41,816 bases of DNA from Thermotogota bacterium (GCA_030550315.1 JAUQPP010000008.1:1-41816), one strand, 5' to 3'. Shown: positions 18,455 through 28,199, counted from the stretch's first letter. Translations and numbers: made by a program. Notes: generated from the letters alone by a model not told the origin.

Positions 18455-19552
18455 TTATTCTATTGAATAGCTGAAGGAGATATCGACTTTTGCTACTCCC
18501 GATAGATTGAGCTCCACTTCCACTAAATCGGCGGCCTGACGTATGATTTTTCCAGAACTTAGCTTCAAATCCGCTATGTTCTTTGCTCGGAGAACGATTT
18601 TAACAGCACCTTGACCTTTCAAGTTTAACGTACCACTGACCAAATTTCGACCGGACACCTTCAGAAGTTTTCCTAAGGACCAGCTGTGGAATACCTCCCA
18701 ACTCTTTGACACGTAGATGCTACCTTCCCGGTTTATGTCGCTCATAATCGTGCTTCCCAGCGGTACAGTCTTTTCCATGAGCGTTCCATAAATATGAATC
18801 TCTCCTCCAGGTAATTCTTCATTACACCTGATGTCGATAACGTAATCAGCCGGTTGCCAATCGGTCGAACTTAGATAGTTTAACTCAACGACGTTCCAGT
18901 CTTTCCTACTTACTTGGATGACCTTATTCCTTATGTTAACTCCCTTGGATAGCTCATCGACAACACCTATGACAAACAACTTTCGTCCGGATACGGTCGA
19001 TTCTTCAGCAGCGGCAGCTAATATCTTTCCAGTTGGAATGTAACCGCGCTCCTGCGGGATACTCGATAGGATCACAAATGCACTATCGATTGCGGCGTAG
19101 ATGTAGAAGTACTGTTCAAGTTTATCACCTCTGAGTACGTAGTAAATTCTGTGTGACGCAGGAATTCTGAAGAGTGCGTCAGCTTGCTCGGAGGACTTGA
19201 TAATGTTCTTCTTCGATTCCGCCACAACAAGTTTCGCTATTCCAAACGGAGTGCTGATATAGGTTTCTCCAGATTCCGTTGTCACAATACTTTCTGTGAG
19301 CTGATAAACACCACGTGGCAGCTCAACTGGGAGTAGATACTTTGCCGGCGAGTGCTCCGTCACAAGTGACCACTTGCTTGCGGAAACGTGGGCAATTTGC
19401 CAGTTAGTGGGTAATTCAAATTTCGTGGGAATACTAGTATATAGTAATCCGTAGCTTGGGAAAATAACAACGGTGTTAGCGTAACAAACTCCAAGGGCCA
19501 ATGAGAACGCTGTGAAAAAGAAAATGAAAATCCAAACCTTCTTAAAGACCAT
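18455..19552 (-). CDS. Exported protein of unknown function
   Basis: N-terminal signal peptide (KKVWIFIFFFTAFSLALGVCYA); beta-rich remainder; no family recognised. Confidence 0.65.
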   Translation of the reverse strand: MVFKKVWIFIFFFTAFSLALGVCYANTVVIFPSYGLLYTSIPTKFELPTNWQIAHVSASKWSLVTEHSPAKYLLPVELPRGVYQLTESIVTTESGETYISTPFGIAKLVVAESKKNIIKSSEQADALFRIPASHRIYYVLRGDKLEQYFYIYAAIDSAFVILSSIPQERGYIPTGKILAAAAEESTVSGRKLFVIGVVDELSKGVNIRNKVIQVSRKDWNVVELNYLSSTDWQPADYVIDIRCNEELPGGEIHIYGTLMEKTVPLGSTIMSDINREGSIYVSKSWEVFHSWSLGKLLKVSGRNLVSGTLNLKGQGAVKIVLRAKNIADLKLSSGKIIRQAADLVEVELNLSGVAKVDISFSYSIE

Positions 19553-19611
19553 ACTCGCTCACTCTCCTTAATTTTATGGTAGCAAACAGTTACCAAAAAC
19601 CCGTTGAAGAA

Positions 19612-20289
19612 TCAGCTGAAGAAATTAGACCGAATGAGAAGACCAAAAGATACGACAACCGAGATAATTAAGGATACTGCAATAGCTTTCCAGAAAAGCT
19701 CAGTTTTGTGGGTGAGATGTACCGGTGTGAGATATCCTAAGGCCATGCCCGTGAGCAAACCTCCGATGTGTGCGGCGTTGTTGATCGCGCTACCAGGCAC
19801 AAACCCGAGTGCAATATTGATTATTATCATGGGGAGTAAAGCTGAACCAGTGATGGGTCTTAAGTAAAAAGGGGTATCCCTCCTAAATCCAGCACCAAAG
19901 AGAGTGCCAACTAATCCAAAGATGGCACCACTTGCGCCTACCGAAAGAGCATCGTAGTAAAACAGATGGGTTGCAATATTTCCGATAATGCCACTAATAA
20001 AGTAATAACTCACAAAACGGGCAGGACCGTAAATGGCTTCCACATAGTTACCGAGGATATAGAGTGCATACATGTTAAAGGCTAAATGTAAAAAGCCGCC
20101 ATGCATGAACATGGCGGTCACGATTCGAAACCATTCGCCATTCTTTGTTATCAGCGGACCGTATTGCGCACCGAAGATGAGATAAACCACGTCACTGCGG
20201 TTGAAGAAGGCACGTACAACGTAGAACAACAACAGTATTGATGAATTGATCAGGATTAGGTACATGTAAACCGGTTGCCTTCTATTCAC
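19612..20289 (-). CDS. Rhomboid-family intramembrane serine protease
   Basis: GEWFRIVTAMFMHGGFLHLAFNMYALYILG, VGASGAIFGLVG (catalytic Ser), NNAAHIGGLLTGMALG (catalytic His). Confidence 0.95.
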   Translation of the reverse strand: MNRRQPVYMYLILINSSILLLFYVVRAFFNRSDVVYLIFGAQYGPLITKNGEWFRIVTAMFMHGGFLHLAFNMYALYILGNYVEAIYGPARFVSYYFISGIIGNIATHLFYYDALSVGASGAIFGLVGTLFGAGFRRDTPFYLRPITGSALLPMIIINIALGFVPGSAINNAAHIGGLLTGMALGYLTPVHLTHKTELFWKAIAVSLIISVVVSFGLLIRSNFFS

Positions 20290-20340
20290 AATTTACACCT
20301 ACTTTCGGAGTGATTTGCTCAGAGAAAGATTACTGCGAGA

Positions 20341-20703
20341 TTAAGCAAGTGGGTTGTACTTGAGTATAATCTGGTTTGTTCTCTCTTCTCTGATCTTGTC
20401 TACTTTTTCCCAAAGCTCCGAAATCGCAACAATTAGCAAATCTTTGAACATCTCACGATCTTGGTAAACGTCCTCATCATACTGTATATCCTTGACCTTA
20501 CGATCGCACGTGGCGATTATCTTGAGCGCTCCGCCACCAACTTCCACACTCACTTCTTCGGAAGCAAGTTGCTCTTCAAGTGCCTTCAACTCTTCTTCCA
20601 TCTTCTGTTGAAGTCTCTGCAGTTCGGCAAAATTCTTTGGAATACCAGGTCCCCCGCTCGCACCGGTTAAGTTCCTGCCACCAAAGCTTCTCAACTTTTT
20701 CAT
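20341..20703 (-). CDS. YbaB/EbfC-family nucleoid-associated protein
   Basis: LQRLQQKMEEELKALEEQLASEEVSVEVGGGALKIIATCDRKVKDIQYDEDV; AAGGAGGATGAG Shine-Dalgarno before ATG 20703. Confidence 0.9.
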   Translation of the reverse strand: MKKLRSFGGRNLTGASGGPGIPKNFAELQRLQQKMEEELKALEEQLASEEVSVEVGGGALKIIATCDRKVKDIQYDEDVYQDREMFKDLLIVAISELWEKVDKIREERTNQIILKYNPLA

Positions 20704-20744
20704 GCACTCATCCTCCTTGTGGTTTTTCACGGGTGTCGTTGAAT

Positions 20745-21809
20745 TCATCTATCCGGATTTTCGTATATGGAAAAATTATCAGTCTTCAGTATTTTCATTT
20801 CCGGTGTGACCAACAACACTTCCGCACCGTACTTAGGAAATAGTGTTCTTGTATAGAGCCAGCGATCCTTTCCCAGTACAAAACCGGCAGTTGACAGTGC
20901 ATCAGCGAGTATTGGATCATCACTCACTACGCTTACACTGATTGCGCCTCGAGAAGGTAAACCCGTTTGCGGATCCAGAATGTGGTGGTACCGTACACCG
21001 TCGACCTCAAAATATCTTTCGTAATCACCGCTCGTCGCGATCGAACCTTCTTTTAGATAAACGTAGCTGATGCTGTCGTAAGTGTTTCCTCGTGGGTTTC
21101 GGATACCAACTATCCAATTCGCCCTGCCGAACTTCGGACCCAGTATCATGATTTGGCCACCGGCTTCGATGAAACCATGGCAGTTTTTGTCGTATTCTTT
21201 TGCTATCTGGTAGGCACGCTTGAGTGCGTATCCTTTCAGTATACCGCCAAAATCAAGCCAAGCGCCGTTGGTTTTCACAGATTTCTTCAAGTAATCAACT
21301 GCAATCTTCTGGTAGCCACTGTAAAGTAACGCTTCCTTGATTTCTCCAGGTTCCGGAACTCTGAACTCGCCTTCGCTACGCTGAGAGTATTTACTGAAAC
21401 CCCAAAGGTCGATCAAACGCCCCAGAGCTGGGTCAAACGCACCTTCAGTTTGCTTGGCAAGTTTCAAAGCTAAATCCACAAGTGCGAGAGTTTCATCGTC
21501 AACTTGAACCCAATCTTCAGAGTGGTTTAAAACGTCCAACACACTTCCCTTTCGATACGGGTCGTACTTTTCTTCCAGTCGCCTCATTTCAGTGAAAATG
21601 GCTTTGGCGATTTTTTCCGGGTTCACCTTCGAAGAAATCTTAATACGTACATACGTTCCGAGGATGTAATCTTCGAAGTCTCGGTATTGCCCTGTTTTGC
21701 CGTAGATGAAAAATGCGTAGATAGTTATCAATATAAGGAAAAGACCGATTACTGAATAAACGACTATCCTGTTTAACTTCATAATTTCAACGGGATCGGG
21801 TTGTTGCAT
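20745..21809 (-). CDS. apbE: FAD:protein FMN transferase (ApbE family)
   Basis: LGTYVRIKI, DFGGILKGYALKRA, GFIEAGGQIMILGP, TSGDYERYFEVDGVRYHHILDPQTGLP, ADALSTAGFVLG. Confidence 0.94.
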   Translation of the reverse strand: MQQPDPVEIMKLNRIVVYSVIGLFLILITIYAFFIYGKTGQYRDFEDYILGTYVRIKISSKVNPEKIAKAIFTEMRRLEEKYDPYRKGSVLDVLNHSEDWVQVDDETLALVDLALKLAKQTEGAFDPALGRLIDLWGFSKYSQRSEGEFRVPEPGEIKEALLYSGYQKIAVDYLKKSVKTNGAWLDFGGILKGYALKRAYQIAKEYDKNCHGFIEAGGQIMILGPKFGRANWIVGIRNPRGNTYDSISYVYLKEGSIATSGDYERYFEVDGVRYHHILDPQTGLPSRGAISVSVVSDDPILADALSTAGFVLGKDRWLYTRTLFPKYGAEVLLVTPEMKILKTDNFSIYENPDR

Positions 21810-22783
21810 ACTTTACATTTTCCCTCCTCAAGTCCTACGATCTTAGTCGCGTAGCCTTCTCTAATTATAACAGCACTTCCGCATTTTGGACAGTATGTCG
21901 ATTCAAACATGGGGTCCCACACGTTTCCAAGGTAAACATAATTGAGGTACTTTTTCGCTGTTTCGTAAGTTAACTTCATCTTTTGAAAGTCTGTCGGTGG
22001 TTTTGTGTATCGATACGCTGGATGGTACCTTGAAAGGTGTAGAGGGATATCCGTGGATATTCTTGAAAGAAACTTAAATTCTTCTTCGAGCTCGGCTATA
22101 TCGTCGTTCTCATCGGGGATTAACAAGGTCGTTACTTCAACGTGAACACCAGAACTGTACAACAATGCTATTGTATTCAAAACATCTTCATAGTTGCCTC
22201 CGCAAACTTTTCGATAAAACTTGTTATTTATTGCTTTGAGGTCAACATTTGCGGCGTCGAGGTAAGGGATAAGTTCCCTCAGCGGTTCGGTGTTGACATA
22301 GCCGTTTGTGACTAAAACGTTTCTCAATCCCACACGCTTAGCCAAGATGGCGGTCTCGTAAACAAACTCGTACCAGACGACCGGTTCACTGTAAGTGTAC
22401 GCGATCCCAACATTCCCTTGGTGTATGTACCGTTCTGCTAGATAAACTACTTCCTCAGGGGTCAATCTTTTTACGTAGTAAGGCTTTTCCTGAGAAATCT
22501 CCCAGTTTTGGCAAAAAGCGCAGTGGAAATTGCATCCCCAGGTACCCAGTGAAAGAATGACCTTCCCGGGGTGGAAGTGGAAAAGCGGTTTCTTCTCGAC
22601 GGGATCTAAGGCTATGCCGGTAACTTCCCCATAATTGAGAGAATAGAGTGTGGCGGCGACGTTTTTCCTAACCCTGCATAAACCAACCTTTCCATCGGCG
22701 ATGACACAACGATTCGGACAAAGATGGCATCGGACTTTATTCTCAGCCAGCTTCTCATAGAATTTTGCTTCCTTGTAACCCAT
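21779..22783 (-). CDS. amrS: AmmeMemoRadiSam system radical SAM enzyme
   Basis: KVRCHLCPNRCVIADGKVGLCRVRKN, WGCNFHCAFCQNWEIS (CxxxCxxC), ANVDLKAINNKFYRKVCGG, HLSRYHPAYRYTKPPT; GGGGTGA before ATG 22783. Confidence 0.92.
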   Translation of the reverse strand: MGYKEAKFYEKLAENKVRCHLCPNRCVIADGKVGLCRVRKNVAATLYSLNYGEVTGIALDPVEKKPLFHFHPGKVILSLGTWGCNFHCAFCQNWEISQEKPYYVKRLTPEEVVYLAERYIHQGNVGIAYTYSEPVVWYEFVYETAILAKRVGLRNVLVTNGYVNTEPLRELIPYLDAANVDLKAINNKFYRKVCGGNYEDVLNTIALLYSSGVHVEVTTLLIPDENDDIAELEEEFKFLSRISTDIPLHLSRYHPAYRYTKPPTDFQKMKLTYETAKKYLNYVYLGNVWDPMFESTYCPKCGSAVIIREGYATKIVGLEEGKCKVCNNPIPLKL

Positions 22784-22817
22784 CGAATCACCCCTGCGGT
22801 TACACACATCCAGAACT

Positions 22818-22859
22818 ATTATAGCACCGTATTCAACTATGCGGGCTTTGTGGTATAAT
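22818..22859. promoter_or_regulatory. Divergent promoter region between amrS (-) and HEAT-repeat gene (+)
   Basis: Plus: TTCAAC (22832-22837), 16 nt, TATAAT (22854-22859). Minus: TGCTATAAT extended -10 (TATAAT at 22823-22818). Confidence 0.55.
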
Positions 22860-22896
22860 TCATTCAGCAAAATCGACTTGATAGGGAGGACGAAGG

Positions 22897-23544
22897 ATGA
22901 TTGAGGAACGGCAGGATGGTATGGACAGGGACCAGCGCGAGGCATTGGTTAATAGGATATTACGCGAAAAGGGTAAGGATGCGTTCAAAGAACTGGTACG
23001 TCTCCTAGACGATGATGACGCTGAAGTACGTGAACTCGCTGCTGAAGTAATATACAGGCTTGGTGATGAAATTAAGTTGGAACTGGAGAAAGCAATAAGG
23101 GAACGTGTAAGGGCTGGCGACAAGAACGATACTGTACTTCTCTACTTAATTGACATAGCAGGAGATTTGGGGCTTCGAAGTGTAGCAAGGGATTTAATTA
23201 GCGCACTGAGTCTCTACGATTTCGAGGAGTCGCAACTGATAATCTACGAGGCACTTGCAAAACTTGGAGCCGGTGAAGAATTTTATCCGTTGCTACGGTA
23301 CATGCTTCTTGAGGGGGAAGAGAGATTTTATTTCGGCAGCCAAGTTGCTATGGCGATGTCTTATCTCGACATTCCTGAGGTGGTTAACGATTTTGTTAAG
23401 GCGATCGATAGTGGAGATTTCAGAGATGAGGAGCTTGAAATAATCAAAAAGGCTTTGGGCAATCTTATTGCACGTCGTCCCTCCTACAAAGAGATACTCA
23501 TTACACTCGTAGGTGAGGAGAATTTTGAAAACTACATCCTGTAA
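22897..23544 (+). CDS. HEAT-repeat protein
   Basis: FKELVRLLDDDDAEVRELAAEVIYRLGDE HEAT-like helices; GGGAGG Shine-Dalgarno before ATG. Confidence 0.75.
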   Translation: MIEERQDGMDRDQREALVNRILREKGKDAFKELVRLLDDDDAEVRELAAEVIYRLGDEIKLELEKAIRERVRAGDKNDTVLLYLIDIAGDLGLRSVARDLISALSLYDFEESQLIIYEALAKLGAGEEFYPLLRYMLLEGEERFYFGSQVAMAMSYLDIPEVVNDFVKAIDSGDFRDEELEIIKKALGNLIARRPSYKEILITLVGEENFENYIL

Positions 23545-23567
23545 GTTTTTGAATTTGTAAGGGAGGT

Positions 23568-24206
23568 GTGGTGGTCGTGAATGTACTTTTGATTGCAGGA
23601 ATTGTGGGGTACTTTATAGGAGCGATACCGTTTAGCTATATCATCCCCAAGTTGAAAGGAATAGACATTACCAAGGTTGGGAGCGGAAATGTTGGAGGGA
23701 CCAATGTTTTGAGGAATCTTGGAGCTAAGTATGGTGCAGCGGCCATGTTTTTGGACATAATCAAAGCTGTCATTGCTGTACTAATTTTCAAGAGATTTGG
23801 TGAGGAACCCATGGTGATGGCTGGAGCAACGTCGGTGATTGGTCACTGTTACTCACCTTTCGTGAAATTCAAGGGTGGTAAAGGCGTAGCAACTACCCTA
23901 GGATCGTTCTTTGCTATTTTCCCACAAGCAGGTATGTTCGCTCTCGGGGTTTGGATTATTTTCGTCGCACTCACCAAGTATGTCTCTCTTGCTTCGATAA
24001 TCGGATTAACGGCAGGAACGCTTTTCGCATTCACGTTCGGAAAGAAATACTGGATAATCTTTCTTGCGCTGACACTTTTTTCAATCATGAGACACAAGGA
24101 AAATATCAGTCGGCTTTTGAGTGGGACAGAGCGAAAGACGGACGTGGTAGAATACTTCCTTGGTTGGATGGATAAAAAAACCGAACGTTCGGAAGAACGG
24201 AAGTGA
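23568..24206 (+). CDS. plsY: Acyl-phosphate glycerol-3-phosphate acyltransferase
   Basis: GYFIGAIPFSYIIPKLKGIDITKVGSGNVGGTNVLRNLG, VIGHCYSPFVKFKGGKGVATTLG. GTG 23577 is a possible start. Confidence 0.96.
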   Translation: MVVVNVLLIAGIVGYFIGAIPFSYIIPKLKGIDITKVGSGNVGGTNVLRNLGAKYGAAAMFLDIIKAVIAVLIFKRFGEEPMVMAGATSVIGHCYSPFVKFKGGKGVATTLGSFFAIFPQAGMFALGVWIIFVALTKYVSLASIIGLTAGTLFAFTFGKKYWIIFLALTLFSIMRHKENISRLLSGTERKTDVVEYFLGWMDKKTERSEERK

Positions 24207-25756
24207 GACGTTTGGTCGAGTGCAGAGAAAATCACTCCTCCAACATTTTGCGAACCACATTGATTATATTTGTAGCCTTCGTTTTGTCAGTTTACGGAGC
24301 GGTAATAGACGAGCAAAAGGCACGAGAATATTTCTCCGGAGCTCTCAAAGAGTTTTACGATGGCAACATCGAAGCCGCGTACGAATCGGCCATCAAGGCT
24401 TTGAGTGGTAGGGTTTACGTCCAAGAACTACCACATTTTTGGTATTTACGTGGTCGGTTAGCCATCATCAACGGCGAAGTTGACAAGGCGCTTCAAGAAT
24501 TCAGGAATTTCACAACACTTGTGAAAAATGACGATATTGATAACTTGGTCCAAAAGGTAGAGTCGTTCAGAAAATTGAACCTCTCTCGGTCTCAGAGTTT
24601 TGAATTCGGCTATGTCACGACACTTCGTGGAAAACAGGCTGGAGTTGATTACTTTCACAGTATAGTGAGTGTGGCAGTCTACGGTGATGAATTATACGCG
24701 CTGGACTCCAGGAATAAAAGGCTTGTAAAGTTCAAAGAGAACAAGATAACGCAAATTAGGAACCTCAGTAGGGAGTACAAACAGGTTTCCGTCGATCGTA
24801 TGGGCAGCGTTCTTTTGCTTTCAAAGGAAGCACTTTACGACGCCCAAGAAAAAGAACTCCTTAAGGATTTGAGAACTCCTGTCATTGCTGGAATTTCGAG
24901 AGACGGAGAAGTTTACTTAGTTGACCTTGATACTGTCGTGATTTATTCGTTAACGAAGAGAAATGCAAGAAGGCAAAGTCTTGGTAGAAGGGTTATCTGC
25001 CTGGATGCTGAATTGACGGTTGACAAATTGTTCATTTTAGACGGAATTAACCAAGAGATTCTTGTTTACAACGTGCAGGATATGAAAATCATCGAGCGTT
25101 TAAAGCCACCAATAAAAACTTGGAGCTTTGAAGTGACTCCTTACGGTGATTTGATTTACCTTGGTGACAACAAAATCATCGTCGGTGAGAAAGATTTCAC
25201 ACTTAAGGATGTCAATTTGATCGAGTACTCCTATCCTATATTGTTTGCAATCAAGTGGGCTGGTTCAACCGTGGATGTTTATCAATTGATCGATGACAAG
25301 CCAGTGTTTGTGAGCATTGACAAGATGGAATTTGATGAGCTTTATGCTTACGCGTACGTGAGGGTTGAAGATATTTTTGGAGATACGCTCCACTTTATTC
25401 AAAACTTACTTTCGATTGCTGAGCAGGATGTGTACACTCCTTCGTTTGTGAGTTTTAAAAACTTAGAACCGAAGTTCGTTAACCTCAAAGCGTGTGAAAA
25501 AGAGCTAGTGGTTTACAGGCTAAGAGGTGTGAAGGTTTCGGGAAATTGTCCGTTGCTCGCTAAATTTACCGGCAATGGTGTAACTGAAAACGTTAAGACA
25601 CAAAGTTACTGGATTTTTAGATGGCAGTACATTCGTCCTGTGCCAGACGGAATCATAAAGGTAACTGCAAGATTTTCAACAAAGTCAAAAGTATTCTTTG
25701 ATACGATGTTTTACACAAACCTACTCTTGAAATCCTCTATGCAAAAGGGGCAGTAG
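24203..25756 (+). CDS. Exported protein with TPR-like N-terminus and probable beta-propeller-like region
   Basis: Hydrophobic signal TTLIIFVAFVLSVYGA; YFSGALKEFYDGNIEAAYESAIKAL TPR-like; repeats of the type GDELYALDSRNKRLVKFKEN. Confidence 0.6.
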   Translation: MRRLVECRENHSSNILRTTLIIFVAFVLSVYGAVIDEQKAREYFSGALKEFYDGNIEAAYESAIKALSGRVYVQELPHFWYLRGRLAIINGEVDKALQEFRNFTTLVKNDDIDNLVQKVESFRKLNLSRSQSFEFGYVTTLRGKQAGVDYFHSIVSVAVYGDELYALDSRNKRLVKFKENKITQIRNLSREYKQVSVDRMGSVLLLSKEALYDAQEKELLKDLRTPVIAGISRDGEVYLVDLDTVVIYSLTKRNARRQSLGRRVICLDAELTVDKLFILDGINQEILVYNVQDMKIIERLKPPIKTWSFEVTPYGDLIYLGDNKIIVGEKDFTLKDVNLIEYSYPILFAIKWAGSTVDVYQLIDDKPVFVSIDKMEFDELYAYAYVRVEDIFGDTLHFIQNLLSIAEQDVYTPSFVSFKNLEPKFVNLKACEKELVVYRLRGVKVSGNCPLLAKFTGNGVTENVKTQSYWIFRWQYIRPVPDGIIKVTARFSTKSKVFFDTMFYTNLLLKSSMQKGQ

Positions 25757-26215
25757 TTGTCCATGTTCGGTAAAAACGGAGAGATTGAAGATTTGTTAAA
25801 AAAAGCTGTTGAACTCGCACGTTCTGGACGCTTTGAGGAAGCCAAGCCGATATACGAAAAACTTTTGGCCTACGAGATACCTGAGGTGTACAACAACCTT
25901 GGAAATATCTATCGTCGCGAAGGGTTGCTTGCAAGGGCTGTTGAAATGTACCGGAAAGCGATTCTGCAAAATCCGAAGTTTGCGCTCGCGTACTTCAATA
26001 TGGGATGCACGTTCATGGAACTTGAGCGGTACTCCGAAGCGATAATGTTCCTTGAAAAAGCCGAGGCACTTGGTTTTAAGGGCTTTGACCTCGATGTCCA
26101 GTTAGCACTCTGCTATCTCGCGGTTGGTGATATCCAAAAGGCAAAGGAAAGAATGCGGGATCCGAGGGTACGCGAAGAGGTTCGCAGGTTTGTCGATGGA
26201 GGTACAGATGTATGA
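25757..26215 (+). CDS. Tetratricopeptide repeat protein
   Basis: EVYNNLGNIYRREGLLARAVEMYRKAILQNPKFALAYFNMGCTFMELERYSEAIMFLEKA. Confidence 0.9.
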   Translation: MSMFGKNGEIEDLLKKAVELARSGRFEEAKPIYEKLLAYEIPEVYNNLGNIYRREGLLARAVEMYRKAILQNPKFALAYFNMGCTFMELERYSEAIMFLEKAEALGFKGFDLDVQLALCYLAVGDIQKAKERMRDPRVREEVRRFVDGGTDV

Positions 26216-26856
26216 ACAATGGAGTGGAGCTTAGGTTCTTCGAAGCTTTGGAAGAAACGCTGAGGCAGGCCGTTCAAACGAACTGGTTAATAGTATTGAT
26301 TATGGCGGTTGTGATTTACCTTCTTCCTGGTGATCTCGAGATGCTGACCATCGTAGGTACTGGTTTTGTGCTCGGAACAACAACCGTTTTTCCGATCATT
26401 TCGGAAATACTTACTTCCCTTTTGCCTGAGGGTTCATGGTTACACCGAAGTCTTACAGCACACACTTTCTGGTGGTTGTTGATCATCGGGATAATCTGCG
26501 CGGCTTTGCTCTATAGCTTGTACAAATCCATGGTCTTCTTGGCCGGGTTGCTGGCTGGTACACTTTTAACTTACCATTTTTTCTCCACATTCGGTCAAAT
26601 CGGTTTTGAAACGCGTGATATAATTATCTTAGGGCTGGTAGCAGGCATCTTGATGGGGATTTTGGCTGTAAGGAAGAGTTCGATTTTTGTCGGGTTGGTT
26701 GGATTGGCTTTGGCAAGCTTTGTACTATCGTACATATTTATCGAAAACTTTCTTAACAAGATTTTTGTACCTTCCCAAACTGTTCGTCAAATAATTTTAG
26801 TTGGAATGTCACTGGTGCTCTTCTTTCTTAGATTTTCAACATGGAGGAAGAAATGA
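26212..26856 (+). CDS. Multi-pass membrane protein, unknown function
   Basis: Multiple hydrophobic segments (LIVLIMAVVIYLLPG, HTFWWLLIIGIICAALLYSLY, IIILGLVAGILMGIL); overlaps neighbours in an operon. Confidence 0.6.
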   Translation: MNNGVELRFFEALEETLRQAVQTNWLIVLIMAVVIYLLPGDLEMLTIVGTGFVLGTTTVFPIISEILTSLLPEGSWLHRSLTAHTFWWLLIIGIICAALLYSLYKSMVFLAGLLAGTLLTYHFFSTFGQIGFETRDIIILGLVAGILMGILAVRKSSIFVGLVGLALASFVLSYIFIENFLNKIFVPSQTVRQIILVGMSLVLFFLRFSTWRKK

Positions 26857-27638
26857 TGAAAAGTCAACAAGTTACAACAAAGCCTAGCGTACTAAGAAGG
26901 TTAAGAGGGCTTATCCTGTCTATTTGGCTGATAGTTGGGACGTTTCTGTACGTATTTGTTTACGGTGCTTTTGTACTCCTTGTTGGTCAGTTACTTGGCA
27001 AAGAGAAGGGTCGAAAATTCATCCTCGGGCAAATTCAGTTATTTGGAAAGTTGGCGTTCAAACTCTTAGGTGTGAAAGTGCACGTTCTGGGACATCTCCC
27101 GGATACCTCGAAGAACTACTTGGTGGTTGCAAATCACCAAAGTATTCTTGACATTCCACTGGTACTAGGGTACGTTGGACCTGTTGCGTTCGTAGCCAAA
27201 AAGGAATTATCCAAGTTTCCGATGATTAACCTCTTCATTAAGTATCTTGGTAGTGAGTTTATTGACCGTGGTAACGTGAGGCAGACAGCTCTGGTGATTC
27301 GACAGGTGATGAAAAAGTTGGCTGAAGGTTACCACTTCCTCATATTTCCAGAGGGCACACGTTCACACAGCGGGGAACTTTTACCTTTCAAACCACGGAG
27401 TTTGGAAATAGCCTTTAAATCCGGTGTCCCTGTTCTACCGGTAGCTATCTGGGGGAACCACAGGGTCGTTCCAAAACATTCGTTGACAGTTATGGGGGAT
27501 AAAACAGGCATCTATATTGGGGAACTTGTTGAGCCGAGGAATTTTGAGAGTGAAGAAGCTATGCGCAATCACGTTCAGCAGAGAATTTCGGAGTATATAG
27601 AGGAGTTGAAAAAGCTGCTCTCAGACCTTCAGAGTTAA
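26841..27638 (+). CDS. plsC: 1-acyl-sn-glycerol-3-phosphate acyltransferase
   Basis: VANHQSILDIPLVLG (NHxxxxD), FIDRGNVRQT, FLIFPEGTRSHSGELLPFKPRSLEIAFKSGVPVLPVAI. Confidence 0.94.
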   Translation: MEEEMMKSQQVTTKPSVLRRLRGLILSIWLIVGTFLYVFVYGAFVLLVGQLLGKEKGRKFILGQIQLFGKLAFKLLGVKVHVLGHLPDTSKNYLVVANHQSILDIPLVLGYVGPVAFVAKKELSKFPMINLFIKYLGSEFIDRGNVRQTALVIRQVMKKLAEGYHFLIFPEGTRSHSGELLPFKPRSLEIAFKSGVPVLPVAIWGNHRVVPKHSLTVMGDKTGIYIGELVEPRNFESEEAMRNHVQQRISEYIEELKKLLSDLQS

Positions 27639-27655
27639 ATGGAAAAAGGGGGCGT

Positions 27656-28198
27656 TTGGCTGTGAAAAAGGCAGTTGTCAAGGCTCTTGTACTTGATAAG
27701 GTTTCGAACGCACCGGTTGTGTTACTTGGTATAGAGAACACGAATAAGGTGTTACCCATCTGGATTGGAGCCTGTGAGGCGAGTGTAATGGCACTCGTGC
27801 TGGAAAAGGTTCCATTTGAAAGACCGTTAACACATGATTTGATAATCGAGATACTCGAGACGCTTGAGACGAAGATTGAACGATTTGTTATACATTCAAT
27901 CGTTGACAATGTATTCTATGCGAAGATTGTGCTCCGTGATCTTACCGTTTCGGATCAAGAAATCGCAGATGGCATCAGTCCGTACCTCGAAATCGATGCC
28001 CGGCCTTCTGACTGTATCATACTCTCACTTAAAACTGGGGCACCACTTTATGTGGCTAATGATATTGTCGCTTCTGAGGCTATAACACTCGATGAATTAA
28101 AAGAGCCTGAAGAAGCATTTAAAAAGTTTGTTGAGAATCTGGACATAAGCGAATTCAGAAAGCTACTTGACGACCAGATGACTCAAGGTGGAGAATAA
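27656..28198 (+). CDS. Bifunctional nuclease (BFN/DUF151) family protein
   Basis: VVLLGIENTNKVLPIWIGACEASVMALVLEKVPFERPLTHDLI, EIDARPSDCIILSLKTGAPLYVANDIV. Confidence 0.9.
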   Translation: MAVKKAVVKALVLDKVSNAPVVLLGIENTNKVLPIWIGACEASVMALVLEKVPFERPLTHDLIIEILETLETKIERFVIHSIVDNVFYAKIVLRDLTVSDQEIADGISPYLEIDARPSDCIILSLKTGAPLYVANDIVASEAITLDELKEPEEAFKKFVENLDISEFRKLLDDQMTQGGE

Positions 28199-28199
28199 G

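Noticed and set aside
18192-18455. 87-aa minus ORF rich in Cys/Arg near the B12-radical SAM start
   Set aside because: Overlaps the conserved N-terminus of the radical SAM protein in another frame; not supported.
19575-19595. TGGTA...TACCA inverted repeat downstream of the rhomboid gene
   Set aside because: Five-bp arms with no T-run; likely chance.
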